A model generated the notes under the pieces. That model ran no database searches, had not been told where the DNA came from, and was given only the letters and a program-made list of their open reading frames with translations. Both the position numbers and the translations under genes were made by a program. DNA of 64,000 nt. Origin: Capra hircus (taxonomy: Eukaryota; Chordata; Mammalia; Artiodactyla; Bovidae). This document shows positions 1 to 12,444 of the stretch, piece by piece. Location of the stretch: NCBI RefSeq assembly GCF_001704415.2, contig NC_030811.1, forward strand, positions 51,511,591 to 51,575,590, given 5' to 3'. Positions within the stretch are counted from its first letter, which is position 1, and the number at the start of each line of letters is the position of its first letter.

Positions 1-360
1 GTGCACAAAAGATTTTCCATTATTTTGAATAATTTTTGGGTTAATTTACAAAGACTAATCAAAAGATACTATCAAAATAAAGTCAAGTCAAATGAACCTC
101 TTTGAAAAATTTAGAATTCAAGGACACCAAAAGAAATGGGATTAAGCCCTTCAGATTTTAAGGCTGAGAAAAAGTGCTTTCATCCTTATTTTCTGGATAA
201 AATTCCAGAGCAATTCTGGGCATGAGATTGGGGAATGACAAAGGGATTGCCCCCCATCCAATAGGACACCTCTTGTTTCCTTGGAATGAAGCTTTTCGCT
301 AATTTGTTCTGAACCATCCCTAGCTATCAGCATGGTCTGTGTCTAGTTATACATCTTCTC
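1..360. other. Unassigned unique sequence
   Basis: No repeat family, coding frame or RNA is recognised here. The reading frames present are short and have no recognisable protein character. Confidence 0.5.
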
Positions 361-592
361 CTCTCTCTCAAGCCTTCTCTGATGCCCCTCGAAATTTGGA
401 TTAGGTGTCCACCTCATGCTCTCTCCCCATCTCACACTTGCCCATTCTGCTTAACAGCATGGCCTCCATCCTCACCCAGTTTGCAGGTCCTTGTGGGCAA
501 TGACTTTATCTCACCCTTCACTGGATCCTAGTCCTACCATCTAAAGGGATTCATTCACTGATGCCAAATAAATATTTAGTAAATGAATGAGC
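361..592 (+). mobile_element. L2 LINE 3' end fragment
   Basis: The stretch follows the L2 3'-end pattern in sense orientation: a pyrimidine-rich run, then 'ccttgtgggcaatgac' (compare the usual 'ccatgagggcagggac' segment), ending in 'aataaatatttagtaaatga' with the short TGAA-type tail that L2 uses instead of poly(A). It is non-coding, old and diverged. Confidence 0.6.
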
Positions 593-3498
593 GAGTCTCT
601 GCTAGTTGGAGACACTGCTTTTCGTTTACTTTTTCATTTCTACAAAAAGGCAACCTGACTCCTATGTTGGTGAACATAAGTGTTTTTTTTTTTTTTCCTA
701 ATTTCTCTCCTTTAATTAATGGATCATGAAAAATCACCAAGTCCTATTAAAAATGAACTGGTTCAGAACATCCCTCCCCATTGTTAGCAGCTCCCAAGGA
801 TTCTATAGGGCCCTTTCCCGAGGTGCTCCCCTTTCCTCCCTGATGTCTCCAGAACCTAGTCCTGGAAGAATTTTGTTGATCAGAGAGAAAGACGGTGTGC
901 TGCTGGAGTGCTCTTTCTACCCGGCTCCCAGCCAGGCCTTTTTCTCCTACAGTTTCCCAGTGATCCAGCTGGTGACTGCTTCCTGCCCCCCTGCTATGCT
1001 GGCCCAGGGTGGGGGTGGGGGGTTGAAGGTTTTACTGTTCTTCAGTAATCATGCAGATTAACAGCTGCTGTTCAGTAGCTCAAGGCCTCCCTTAAATTGA
1101 GATGGCTGGGGCCACACATTCCACAAGCGGTTGGAAACAGCTCTGCCTTGGCTACCTTATTATGAGAAAGTGACTGTGACTGTGGAGGAATAAAGCAATG
1201 GTTTTGATGTCTTTTGTTTCATGCAGCCCATAAAGAAAAAGGCAGCTTGGTATCCCCATTCAGGCTTGGTTTGGGCAAATAAACCCTCTGTGATCAAGTC
1301 CTTAATTTTCACTCTCACTGCCCTCCCTGTTACATGCAGCAGGATGTCTTGTTTGTAGGTAGCATCCTTACAATGCCCACCCCAACCCAGTTGCTCTGAG
1401 ACCCTGACTCAGGCTGCTAAATAGAGTATTTTATCCATTTGGTCTTTCTTAGAATTGCACACAGTTCATCAGCCTGCTATGACCTTCCTTCCATTAGTAG
1501 CTGTGGCTGAATTTTGTGATATCCCTTTCTTTTCTGCGTCTGAGGTAATTTTGGGGAATACGTGGAAAGCTAAATCTCCTGCTGGTCGACAGGCAAGAGC
1601 TGGGTACTAGAGGCCTTGTGGTTGATGGGGTATTTGATTCTTTTTCGTTCTGATTAAGCCTCCGGAGACTCATAGTCCAAACATGAAGGACAAATGGATT
1701 TTAAATTAGTTCTTCGGGTCCGAAAACTCTGGCTGCAAGTACAGAAAGGTTAATGGTCTTGTAGGCATTTTTACTTGCATCTCAGTTTTACAGCTTTGAG
1801 TCCTTATGTGAGCCTATATATACGTGCTTCCTTTTCACCAGAGATGTGAGAGAACTAAATCCAGAAATAATAGATATAGTTTAAGGAAAGACAGGTAACC
1901 TGCAGAGAGACTGAGGCTGTTTTGACTTCTCTGCATCAGAGCAAGCCCACTCTCAGTAGGGCAGAGGAAGACATGGGAAAGCCCCGTCTTGGTCTGTAAG
2001 CGTCTAGACAGCACAGAATCAAAGGCTGTCAACCTTTCTCCCTATTCTGAGGTATCCACTCAGGGGAAATGGTCCTGTTGCTTTTTTTAAAAAAGGAATT
2101 TCTGAGGAGTGGACATTTATTAAATAAGGGAAAAGTCCATTTGCTGATCTTGGTGTGATACGTGATTACTCATTCAATATTGGAAGTGGTAGAAGTCACA
2201 TATAAACAGCATATATTAACAGTTAAGCATGAGATGTATGATTTCCTCAACTAGTAGCAAAGAAAGTGATAAAATAGCAGATACTTGATTAAAAGAAACT
2301 CAGATGAAGAAAATAAATAACTGTAGCTGAAGTTGTAATGGTCTTCCTTGTATATCACCATCAGTCTTTCGGCTCAAATGAAGATTTGAACGTACAGCTA
2401 CCAGAAATTCCAAAATTGAAAGCGAATTGTCAAGTGCCAGGATGAAATCTCCTGCAATAATATATAATGTAGTAGCTCCATTTACTACTGCAGAGATTAT
2501 CAAAGTCCGTTATTGTTTTTAATGGCGGTGTGTCTTAATAGCAGTATGCTTTTATCTCTCTGATGGAAAAATGGCCCTAAATCGGCCTAAAATGGCCCTA
2601 CCGAGCACATTTCACACCTCTGCACAAGGCACTGGGGGTTTCTATGGGAGGGGTCTGCTTGCTTGGGTTGAAAGAGACTTGATTTGGAAAGGGGGGTGAT
2701 TGTTAAAGGCAGTAAGTACTTGCATTCAATTAAGGCCACAGAGAAGTACTGCCCTTCTGCCACCTTCCTGTAGGTCTTGGGGGTAGCAGTGGATTAAAGG
2801 TGTTGTTGAGATGGTGGAAGTAAAGAGAAAATAATTTATGAAGTTGAAGACTGAGTGCTAAGTGGAAAAGTTTTACCACCAACCGGAAAACCTGTGTCCA
2901 GCCTGTGGGGGGATGAGGTGTGAGGAGAAATAGGGTAGGTCAATCAAAGTCAAGCATCATGAACTTCTCTGTGTTATTAGACAGCAAAGTCTCTGAGTGT
3001 CGTTGGAGGGCTGCTGGTGTATGAGCTGGTCAGTGGGCTGGCCAAACGTGGTCAGCTGCATATGCAGGGCCTCGGTTTTCGGATATGGAGACACGTGGTA
3101 TCCAGTTGCCCTGCTTTGCATGTGACACCTGGGTCAGGACTGTGTGGCCCCATCAGCTCTGCACCAATATTGGTAGGTTGGTGGCCAAGTCAAGGTTTAT
3201 CAGTGGCCAGAGTACTAAGGAGATAAAGAGAGGATTCTATACATATGTCCTTTTGGTTTATGGTACTCCTTTGACCATTTCTATATTGAGTTACAAATGA
3301 ATCAGGAACAAGCTGTTTGATCTGAGCAATTTGCTTAGCTTCTCTGAGCCTCAGCTTGCTCTTTGCTGATGACCCTTCCCTCCCTCTACCCCCATCCCCC
3401 CAACCTCCAGCCTCCAAGTATGATTCCTTCTTCTTGTATTTCTTCTCAGACACTATTAACTCCTCCAAACACTGGTCAGCTCATTAAACTGACCCGTG
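593..3498. other. Mostly unique sequence, no gene seen
   Basis: About 2.9 kb without a repeat I can name. It includes a 15-T run near 681-695, a G-rich patch at 1008-1023, and a repeat-free stretch at 2170-2560 whose balanced composition resembles conserved non-coding DNA. A direct repeat of AATGGCCCTA occurs at 2570-2579 and 2591-2600. Frames such as 726-1061 (+) and 3190-3468 (-) have no recognisable motif and low-complexity tails, so I treat them as chance. Confidence 0.45.
3305..3372 (+). repeat. MIR SINE core-like fragment
   Basis: The order 'atttgcttagcttctctgagcctcag' corresponds to the MIR segment that normally reads '...acttaacctctctgtgcctcag'. The rest of the element is not visible, so this is a weak call on a short diverged piece. 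Confidence 0.4.
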
Positions 3499-3573
3499 GT
3501 GGATTCAGGTCAATGTATGGCAAAACCAATACAGTACTGTAAAGTAAAATAAAGTAAAAATAAAAATAAAAAA
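3499..3573 (+). mobile_element. Short 5'-truncated LINE-1 3' tail
   Basis: The terminal 3' segment of a bovid LINE-1 ('ggattcaggtcaatgtatgg', 'caaaaccaatacagtactgt') is followed by an A-rich tail at 3540-3572. Only about 75 bases were inserted, the size expected from severe 5' truncation. No convincing target-site duplication was found. Confidence 0.55.
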
Positions 3574-4623
3574 GTGATCAGTTGAAAAGTCAAGATGTGG
3601 ATTAGGAAGCTACTTATTGGTTAGTGTCTTCAATAGGAAGAAAAAGCCATTTATCCTTTAGAGCAGAAGAAAAAAATGTATTAAATTCTGTGATCTAGAA
3701 CATTTATAATGCATCTGACCACAAGTTGCAAGACTCACTGAAATGACATTTAAATCTCACAGCACCTCAAGACTGAGGCAATACCCGTGAGGAATGTAGC
3801 TAAGAGACTGTGTTTCATCCTTGATCTGAGGTTTTCTTTCTTTTAAATACAATCTTGATAATGATTTCCCATGTACCTCCTTCCTTTCTCTGTTGCCTTA
3901 ACCTTGAAACTTGGTTTGCTATCCACTGGGCAATACAGATTTGCAACTTGACTAGATGGGAAGGAAGAGAAGGGTTTGCAGCTGTAAAACAACCCTGCTT
4001 TTCCATTTCAGAGAGAAGGCATCTCTAAGTGGGATTTTGCTGGGTGCTACTCAAGGTAAGAATCAGGGAAGGGTCATATTCCCAGTCCCCAGAGGGGTGA
4101 ACCTCCCCTGGGGACCTCAGGTAGCACAGTGCTGATGCAGAAAGGTGGATCTGCCTTGCAGAGTGGTGGTAAGACTTGCAGGACTCTGGCTGCAGTGATG
4201 AGTCATTGGATGAGAAAGCTGGACGGAGTGGCCTTCAGGGCTCCCAGGTAGAGTGCAGGGCAGTTCTCTTGGTGCTCATCAACGGTAAACTAGTAGCAAT
4301 ATCTTTAAAGAAGCATGAAAGAGACTTACTAACTTTTTAATAGAGGGTAGGTTTTTGCCCTAATGCTAAAAACACATTATACTCTAATTGTCACCTTTAT
4401 GTTTCTATTCAAACTATCGTCTATCTTCTCCATCCTTTCTTCTTTCTTGTATCCCCATCTCCAGTCCTCCATCTGGGCATCCTGAGACAAAATTGTAGTG
4501 TGGGCAGAGCTTGCCCATGGCAGCTCCAGGAAACTGTTTGTGCTGCCCTTAATCTCCCTGCTTCCCATCCTCAAGGCCCAGGAAATACCCTCAGTGACTT
4601 GTTCTCCAGTGGGTGGTAGAACA
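3574..4623. other. Unassigned unique sequence
   Basis: No nameable repeat or gene. An imperfect hairpin lies at 4087-4113, formed by CCCCAG-AGGGG and CCTCCCCTGGGG around a short loop. It is not accompanied by promoter or terminator features. Confidence 0.4.
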
Positions 4624-4867
4624 TAGGCTGAGATGAACCACCAGCTTCCACTGTAACTTCTGTCCTTTGCTACAAAGCATCCAAAACCACTGTGTGTCAT
4701 GGTCTCTCCACATATATTAAGTGATAATAATCCTCACTCAGTCAGTAGGCTGAGATGAACCACCAGCTTCCACTGTAACTTCTGTCCTTTGCTACAAAGC
4801 ATCCAAAACCACTGTGTGTCATGGTCTCTCCACATATATTAAGTGATAATAATCCTCACTCAGTCAG
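4624..4867. repeat. Perfect 122-bp tandem duplication (two copies)
   Basis: Bases 4624-4745 are repeated directly at 4746-4867 with no mismatch that I can see. Both copies run from 'taggctgagatgaaccacc' through 'cactcagtcag'. The base after each copy is again the start of 'tagg', so the boundary lies in a short shared motif. Absence of divergence means either a very recent segmental event or an assembly duplication. The unit resembles no repeat family I know. Confidence 0.93.
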
Positions 4868-5957
4868 TAGGTTTTCAGCAACGAATAACAGAAAATTCAA
4901 GTCAAATATCTTCAACATTCAGAATGTTTACTGACTTCCAGACAGGAAGCCCAGGCTAGGGAGGGGTTAAACCAGCACCACAGCTTTCCTTCCCATGTGA
5001 GCCACATCCTTCAGCTAATCTGGAGGTGGAGGAAGCAGTTCCCAGCAGAGAGAGACAGAGTTGCCTCTGGGAGGTGTCCTGAAAGAGCAAGGTGAGCAAG
5101 AAATTGCCCAGCTGCCTGGAAAACGTGTTCTTGAATCTCAGTAACTTGAACTGAGTCACGTGGGGAGTGGGGTCACCCTTAGAACAACTGGGCTCACCTC
5201 TGGATCTGGGTCAGGTAAGCCTCCCTGAAGGCACTGGGGCTGCAAGGAGAGGGGAGGGTGCTACAACAAAATCTGAACTCCCATTAGAAAGGGGCGGGGG
5301 TTAAGGAGGCCAGGGCAACATCAGACACTGTCTGCTTCATGTGCTTCTCTGCATGGTCTGAGCCCTCCACCCCCACCCCCACCCCTGCCCAAAGAAATAA
5401 AAGGAAAAAAGGGATGACTACACTTGGGCACCCGAAAATACTAAGTTCATATAAGGGACAGTTAAAAAGTTAGCGCTGTCAGGCTGTAGATGATTTGTTT
5501 TAGGGGAGCATCCAGCCTAATAGGAGGTTTTAGTCTGTAAAGGTCCCAGCCTTTAATGATGAGATTTAGTTCCCTATGTGCAGTCACTGGCATATGTTTG
5601 GGATGTGAGATAGACTTCCAATATCTGACTGTCATGGCTTGTATAAAAACCTCAGGCCAGCCTGGCTTCCCTTGGCATTCTGGAGCATATCCACACCATA
5701 GCATAGGAGCTGGAATGGCCATGCCTTCTGTGGGATAACCAGTGTCATCAAATGATGCTCATCTTAAGAGGAGGCCCTTGCTGCTGTGCTTAATTTACAC
5801 CCACATATGAAGATGCATCTTGAGGCTAAAATTTTAAAACTGGTCCAGAGACATCAGGTTGTGTCACCTTGAGTTCTCTTGGAGGAAAGAATGCAGAGCA
5901 AGCCAGTGCTTATTCCTGTTGGTGGGTGGTCTTCCTCCAGAAGCCACAGATGGCTGA
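4868..5957. other. Unassigned unique sequence with a C-rich tract
   Basis: No gene or nameable repeat apart from the C-rich tract at 5363-5390, listed separately. A TATA-like 'gtataaaaacc' at 5641-5651 has no downstream coding sequence and is probably incidental. Confidence 0.4.
5363..5390 (-). other. Potential G-quadruplex motif (C-rich on +)
   Basis: Runs of three to five C separated by single bases ('ccacccccacccccacccct') give, on the minus strand, at least four G-runs of three or more with short loops. That meets the usual sequence rule for G-quadruplex formation. No promoter or gene is seen next to it. Confidence 0.55.
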
Positions 5958-6064
5958 GCCACACCCCAGGAGTTTCTGATACAGGAAGTCTGGAAAATTT
6001 GCACCTTGAGCAAGTTTCCAGGTGATGCTGATGCTCTAGTCCAGGGACTGCACTTAGTGAACCA
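5958..6064 (+). mobile_element. MER5A-like hAT-Charlie DNA transposon fragment
   Basis: The segment 'ccaggtgatgctgatgctct' followed by 'agtccagggactgcactta' matches the 3' half of the non-autonomous MER5A element, which normally reads '...caggtgatgctgatgctgctggtccagggaccacac'. The upstream 'ccccaggagtttctgatac' is also in register. The 5' end is missing or too diverged. Confidence 0.65.
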
Positions 6065-7089
6065 CATCCCCTGACCTGGGGGATGAACAATGGAGTGTGA
6101 TTTGTAGCAAAGGAAAAAGAAAAACAGCAGCTATCTAAATGCAGTTGGCTTCATCCCTATTCTGGGTTTGATCATTATTCTCAATATGCTCCCCCATTCA
6201 TTAGTGTCCTAGGTCATTCGTTTATGGAAGGATCCCCTTTTTTCTCGATAGTCTGGAGCTCCTTAGGGAAGAGTAATTGATTTGTAGTCTGTAGTCTATG
6301 AGGAGCTCAAGATTTTGCCCCCATGGCTGTTTATAATGTACAAGAGAAAAATCGAGTTCCTAGAGGTGTTAACCCTCTCTGCAATGATATTCAACCCTGG
6401 AAAGCACAAGGAAGTCCCGAACAGAAACCCTATACAGTGGCTCTGGAGAACTTGTAACTAATGGGCACTTGTAAATCTAACAGGATTTCCTACTGGTGTG
6501 AATGCCTTGGGTAAAATGCTCATTAAACTGTCAGCTCACAGAGAGGTGTTGCTCCTGGGAAGAGGGTCACAGCATCCTGGGGAGGAAAGAAGTCTCCCCA
6601 GGCTACCAGGGTCCTTCCCTCCCCTGATCACTCACCACCCACTTCAGACTCCTTCCAAAGCCATTCAGAGGGTTTTTACAACTCTGTACCAATTCCATCA
6701 GGAAATTATTAATTTTCTCCAATCCAAAATATATATTCACTTTGTTGGCTCTTTCTTCTTGTTGAAGAAGATCTCTTCTATGGAAATGGAGAATAGCTAA
6801 CCACTGTCCATGGTAGAACAGTACTTCCATACTTAAAATAAGTTTGTTTCGACACTGAAAAAGATTAACGTTTATTTTTACTCAAATAACACTTGCACAT
6901 CAGTAAAAAAAAAAAAAATTATATAGCACAAAATGGTATATAATGAAAACTGAGTTTCCTTCCCATCTCTGGCCCCTGGGCCAACCGCCCAGAATTAACC
7001 TCCAACACCTCTTTAGTGTGTACTTACCAGAAGTTTTCCAAACACGTATTTGTGTACACACACACGCATTCACACACGTATTTTTAAAC
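6065..7089. other. Unassigned sequence
   Basis: No nameable repeat or gene. A 14-A run lies near 6905-6918 and a short CA-rich patch near 7055-7078. The overlapping opposite frames at 6498-6830 show no protein family character. Confidence 0.4.
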
Positions 7090-8966
7090 TTAATGACACA
7101 TCTTGGATTCTCTTCACATTAGCACATATACTTCTTTGTAAGAATATATTATAAATTATTTAATCAATTCTTTATTTACGATATTTTGTCGTTTCCAGTT
7201 CTAAACTTCCAGACAATGTTATAGATGCATCTTTGATTATACTGGCAAATATAAGATTTCCTAAAGCAGAGTTGCTGGGTCAAATGTTTTACATATTTTT
7301 AACTTTGGCAGATTTGGTAGAACTTACACCAATTTTTACTCCCTTCAACAGTGTTCAAAAATTCCAGTGTTTTGCTATATACTAAACAATGTGTTAACAA
7401 ACTAATTTTTTTGGCCTGATAGGCAAAAATAATGCTACTTCAGACCTATAATTCACATCTCTCTCATTGTACTATCATCACTGGACATCTTTGCATATGT
7501 ATGAGAACTTTGACATTTCTTGTTCTCTGAAGTTTGTTTATACTCTTTTACCTATTTTTCTATTGGTTGTTGACATTTTTCCTTTAGCTTTGTTGGTTAT
7601 CTTTATATATCAGAAATTAGCCTTTGTCATACATGTTGTAAATTCTGTCATGCAAATTTTAAGGTTTTTTCCCCCACAATTTGTCATTTCCTTTTTGATT
7701 AAAATTTTATTTGGCTCAAGGTGTTTTATGCCATGGAACAATTTCTTATTTTCATAAGAAAAATGTAAGTTAAATGTAATCATGTTTTTTTATTGGTGAC
7801 CCCTGGGTTTTATATGATGCTTAAAAGAGAAAAGGCTTCCCTGATCCAAGATTAGTTTTTTAAAGCTCTTTATTTTCTTCTAGTAATTTTGTGGTTTAAT
7901 ATTTATTTTAGAATAAGGAGAGAGATATGGATCCAACTTTATTTTGCTTCCCTATGGCTTCCTATTGTTCTAACATGACTTACTGAATAATCTATTTTTA
8001 ATTTAATGGTATGCAATGTCACTGTGATAATAACCTAAATTCCCATTTGAGTTTGAGAATCTTATTTGTGCAATCTGTATTCATTCCACTGATTTGTATT
8101 TCCATTTGCCAGAATCTCATTATAAGAAGTAGTGCAACTTTATAATGCATTTTAATATCTGGTAGGATTAGTATCCTCCATTATTCTTATTTTTCAGAAT
8201 TTTCTAGCTATACTTACTTATTCGCTTTTTCATACAAGCATGAAAACTAATCTGTCTGAAGTTTAATATTATCTTGTTGTTATTTCTATTGAGACTGCAT
8301 TGAATTTATCGGTTAATTTAGAGAGATATTAAGTCTTCCCACCCAATAAAAGAGTTTACGTTTCTATTCATTCAAAATTTCTTTTGTATCCTTTTGTTAA
8401 GGTTTTATTCCTCTATAACTTGAATATTTTTGTTAAGTTCATTTGTCTATATTTTTTGGTTCTTTATTGTGAATGGGTATTATTTTCCATTTGTTTTCTA
8501 ATTAATGTATCTTATTTTCATATCCATCAGTTTTATTATATCTATTTTCTACCATAATTTTGAATTGAATATCTTTTGTATCTCCTCAAATAATTTTACT
8601 TTACTTACTCTTTTTTAAAAAATATTTTCACATTTAATTTCTTTCTCCTGTTCTATTGAAATGATTAGAATAATGTCAAATTTCAGAGAGGTTAGTGGAT
8701 ATGCTGGTCTTCTGATTTGAACAGGAAGGCTTCTAGGGTTTCCTTGCTCAATCAATAATGATTCATGCTTTGGTTAATGATCTTGTTATTTTGTTAAGAT
8801 ATTTAGGATGCATCCATCAATAATGTTTTGTTAAATCTACGTAAAAATTAAAAATGAATGTCAGGTAATTCCATGACTTTTCAGCATCTATGGAAGTGAT
8901 TATAATTGTTCTCTTTTGATCTATCAATATGGTGAATGATATATATTAATAGCTTTTTCCACTATT
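7090..8966 (-). mobile_element. Old LINE-1 (L1M-type), 3' portion, antisense
   Basis: The plus strand reads as the complement of LINE-1 ORF2. Landmarks are 'gagttgctgggtcaaatg' (7270), 'tttttctattggttgttgac' (7554), 'atatggatccaactttattt' (7925), 'tttcagaattttctagctat' (8190) and 'gagactgcattgaatttatc' (8291). Every frame is broken, so no ORF2 protein can be made. AT content is high, as usual for antisense LINE-1. The element continues beyond the MIR at 8967-9195. Confidence 0.85.
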
Positions 8967-9195
8967 GAATAATAAATAGCCAGCTTTATTCAGTATTTAC
9001 TGTGTGCCAGACACTGTTCTAAGCACTTTACATGTATTAATTCATTGAATCCTCTCAATACACTATAATAAGAAAACCGTGGCATAGAGTAGTTAAATAA
9101 TTATGTGTCCCGAGTCCTACACCTGGTGAGTGAGAGCTGGGAACTGAACACAGTCATTTTACTCCTGAATCTATGCTCTCAATAGCTATTCTCAG
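8967..9195 (-). mobile_element. MIR SINE, antisense, lying inside the LINE-1
   Basis: The stretch 'tactgtgtgccagacactgt', 'tctaagcactttacatgtat', then 'ctcaataca...ataataagaaaaccg' and 'gagagctgggaactgaacac' is the complement of MIR read from 3' to 5' end. LINE-1 resumes on the far side, so the MIR splits it. Confidence 0.8.
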
Positions 9196-11165
9196 CCATC
9201 TTTTAATTTCTCGTTAGGAGGTAGCATCCTCTTAACCTACTGCTGAATTCTGCCTCCTAAAATTTGTTTTTTTTCCCTTGTTATTAATAGATTACTTTGG
9301 ACTATAATTTTGCTTTTTGTATGTACGTGTTATCTTTGTCAGGTTTTGGAACTGGTATCTTGCTAGCTTCAAAAATTAATTTGGAGGTTTTTCTTCTTTT
9401 GCTGTGGCCTGAAACAATTTAAGTAGTACTGGAATTATTTTCTGTAAAGATTTGGTAGAAAGCATTCTTCACGCCTATTAAAATGTCTGATTTTGTTGCT
9501 GAGGGAGGGAATGAATTTTTAATAAAATTTTTTCCTATTTTTCTATGATAATTCATCATTTAGATTTTCTATACCTCCTATGGTAGGTTTTAGTCATTTA
9601 TATTTTCCTGAAAACCATTCATTTCATCCAGATTTTCAGCCAATTTCAGTAAGTCTGCGCAAAGGAGTATCTCAGAATTGTTAAAAAAATTGCATATATC
9701 TATCAGTTTCCCACTTACTATTTTCATTTTGTATTGTTTGTTCACTTTTTCCCTTAATTATATTAAACAATAGGTTTATTCTTTTGTTTTCAGAGAACAA
9801 GCTCTTGGATTTATTTGTTGGTCCTTCATTTTATTGTAACTTTTCCCTCTTTATCAGTGGTTACTTCTAATTTTGTACAATTTTGTTCCACTTTTTTACT
9901 CGACTATGTTGGCTCACGATTTGTTTTTCTATTTTATTGTTTTCTTTGCTTTATCTTTATTTCTTTCCAGGAACCAACTCTTAGATCTATTTATTAGCTG
10001 CACTATTTTTAAAATTAGTTCCTTCTGCTTTTAATATAGGTATATTTCTTTTTAAAACTTGCTTGCCTGATTGACTGCTTGTGTTTTTTTATCTTCATTC
10101 TTTCCTGTTTAACAATGCTAGTAAGTAGAACTATGCTATGAGAAGAGATATCTCAAAGGTTCTAATGCATAGTTCTTGCATTATCAATATTTTCGAGATA
10201 GTATGTTTTTTATTTCTTCTTTGGACCAAGAGTTGAGAGGGGTGGTTAAGACTTCTTTTGTCTTTGATTAAAACATTAATTTGCAGCTTAATTGCACTGA
10301 GATCAGAGATTGTGACATGCAATATTTCTATTTTTTGAAGTATATTGAGATTTTCCTCTGTGGTTCAACTTTTAGAAATGTGGCTATTTTTATCAATTGA
10401 ATTATCGGCTTGTTCTCTGTATTCAAGGTTTAGACATATAGATGCAGATATACACACACAAGTTTGTGTGCTTACACATACATGCACACTGTGGGATTTT
10501 CAATAGCCTTACTAACTTGAGTGTTTACTTGATCTGGCATGGACTGAGAAAAGTGATTTAGATTTTCCCACTGCAATTGCCTTTTTGTATATTTCTATGT
10601 TTATTTACTGCAGTTTTTCTTTTATGCATTTTGAAGCAGTGCTACTTGCTGCATGAAAATTCACTATATTGTATGATTATCATTACAAAGGGTCTTTCTT
10701 TAATATAGTATCGTCCTGAATTTAACATTGGTTGATACTACCATGGTTCTTACTGTTTTTTTCTTGCACTTAATTTCTACATCTTTGCTAATCCTTTTAC
10801 TTTCAACCGTTCCAACCTCATCAATTCCAAGATGTATTTCTTGAATGTGTTATAAGGCTGAGTTATAATTTTTATCCAATTTGAGAGTCTTTTTACTCTA
10901 AGTGGAAGAGTTTTCTCAGTTACACTTACTAATAAACTCTTTTTGATCTTAATTCTATCATCTTATTTCATGATTCATTATTTTGCTCTTTCTTTTTTAT
11001 CTTTTCCTATATGGTCTAGGTTTTCTTGCTTTATGTTCTGTGGTGAGTGAATGTATTTGCCTTCTGGTAATGCTGAAGACTGATATTCTGAGTTTTGCTA
11101 TTCTAATGATACCCTAGTAACTTTTAATAATATACTGAAAACTCTTCTTGATTTGTCAACTTCAA
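9196..11165 (-). mobile_element. Old LINE-1 (L1M-type), ORF2 5' portion, antisense
   Basis: This continues the LINE-1 that begins at 7090. Landmarks include 'gtcaggttttggaactggta' (9340), 'ggtagaaagcattcttcacg' (9454), 'caagctcttggatttatttg' (9800), 'gcttaattgcactgagatca' (10287) and 'atttcttgaatgtgttataa' (10836). These appear in the order expected for an antisense ORF2. No intact frame remains. The right end is placed where resemblance fades. Confidence 0.75.
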
Positions 11166-11264
11166 ACAATATATTTTAACAGCACACTGTAAAAATAAGG
11201 AAATTAGCAGGACTTCCTCTTGCCCTTCATACCTTCCTGCCTTTGAATATTAACTCCCTTCCCC

Positions 11265-11402
11265 TATTATAGTACATCACTATTACTAGTTTAGTTTTTC
11301 TTGGCACTAATCACAATGTATAACTACCTTATTTATTTATCAATTTAATTGTTTGTTCTTCAGCTCCCCTGGTGGACTATATAATGCTTGAAGCCCATGA
11401 TT
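11265..11402 (+). mobile_element. L2 LINE 3'-region fragment
   Basis: 'cttggcactaatcacaatgt' followed by 'ttatttatttatcaatttaattgtttg' and 'cccctggtggactatataatgcttgaagccc' matches the L2 3' segment that normally reads 'ttagcacttatcaca...actagaatgtaagctccatg'. Confidence 0.6.
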
Positions 11403-11459
11403 TTTTTTTATGCTTTTGAGTGATCCAGAAGGTGTGGCACACTGCAGAATAAAGAGCCA

Positions 11460-11635
11460 GCATTATAAGAGACCTTTGGGATCACCTTCCCCAGCTCTCA
11501 CTTTACACATGAAGAAACCAAGCCCTAGAGGATGGAGACACTCACCCTATATCATAGAGCTAGTTGTGACAGGAGCTGGGCTAGAACTTAGATCTGCTCA
11601 CCCAAGCTTCTTCCAAAATTCCAGGCTCCCTCAAA
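11460..11635 (-). mobile_element. MIR-type SINE fragment, antisense
   Basis: 'ctttacacatgaagaaacca' and, about 60 bases on, 'agagctagttgtgacaggag' then 'ctgggctagaacttagatct' follow the order of antisense MIR ('ttttacagatgaggaaactg...agctagtaagtggcagagctgggattcgaac'). Confidence 0.6.
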
Positions 11636-11661
11636 ATGCATCACACAAAGTTTTATTCTAA

Positions 11662-12444
11662 CACCAGGGGAAGGCTCACACTTACTTGCCAAACCAATGT
11701 GGAAAATACTTTTTCTTTATGTCAATTACCATCACTCAGTGCCTTCTAAATGACATACTTGAAAATAGCTCCAATATAATGTGCAATTGAAAAGGACTGC
11801 CATTTCATACATCCACAATAACCTCATTACTATTTACAGATACATTCTGAATCTCTGGACATGTCTTGACTGAGGAAGCCTGAGAGGAAGACCACCCTCA
11901 TTCTAGGCTGGGAATCAAGATTGTAATAAGTGACACATTCAAAGACACTTAGAATGGCAAGAATTGATTCCAGAAAAGAATCTCTGTTTCCTGGCAACCA
12001 GCTCAGTACTCCCTGAAGGGCACTTTGAAGAAAAGCTCAATCAATGGAAGGGTCAAATGTTTTCTTTTTCAAATGTCCATTTTGCATGTAATGGCTGCTC
12101 TGTGCAGACTTTATGGGGTGTTCGCTTGTTCGGGAGAGGTAGGGTCCTTCTGAGTAAACACATGTGCTATAGGTGAGAAATTACTTCAACTGAGTTTATT
12201 GGCATTTCTTAGAGCATATGAGTTCAAAGAAAATTATTACAGGTAAGAGCTCTGTCCATTGAAACACCACTGTATAGATTACATAGTGATATATACAGTC
12301 AGAGAGACATCCAAGAAAAGCTCAGTACAGAGCTTGCCAATTCTGAAGATCAGCCTTTACAAGGGTTGATAAATCTTTCTTTTGACCCTAAAGCTACCTA
12401 CTTTGCCCTGATTATTTTTTCAGACTGAGATCTCCCTAGTGGAA
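11662..12444. other. Unassigned unique sequence
   Basis: No gene or nameable repeat. The 70-codon frame at 11964-12176 has no recognisable motif and is taken as chance. Confidence 0.4.

Noticed and set aside
726..1061. 111-codon open frame as a small gene
   Set aside because: No signal or family motif, glycine run from a G-rich tract, no splice or promoter context, and no conservation evidence available.
5641..5651. TATA box 'gtataaaaacc' as a promoter
   Set aside because: No CCAAT, CpG-rich DNA or open frame follows, and A/T-rich words of this kind are frequent in the window.
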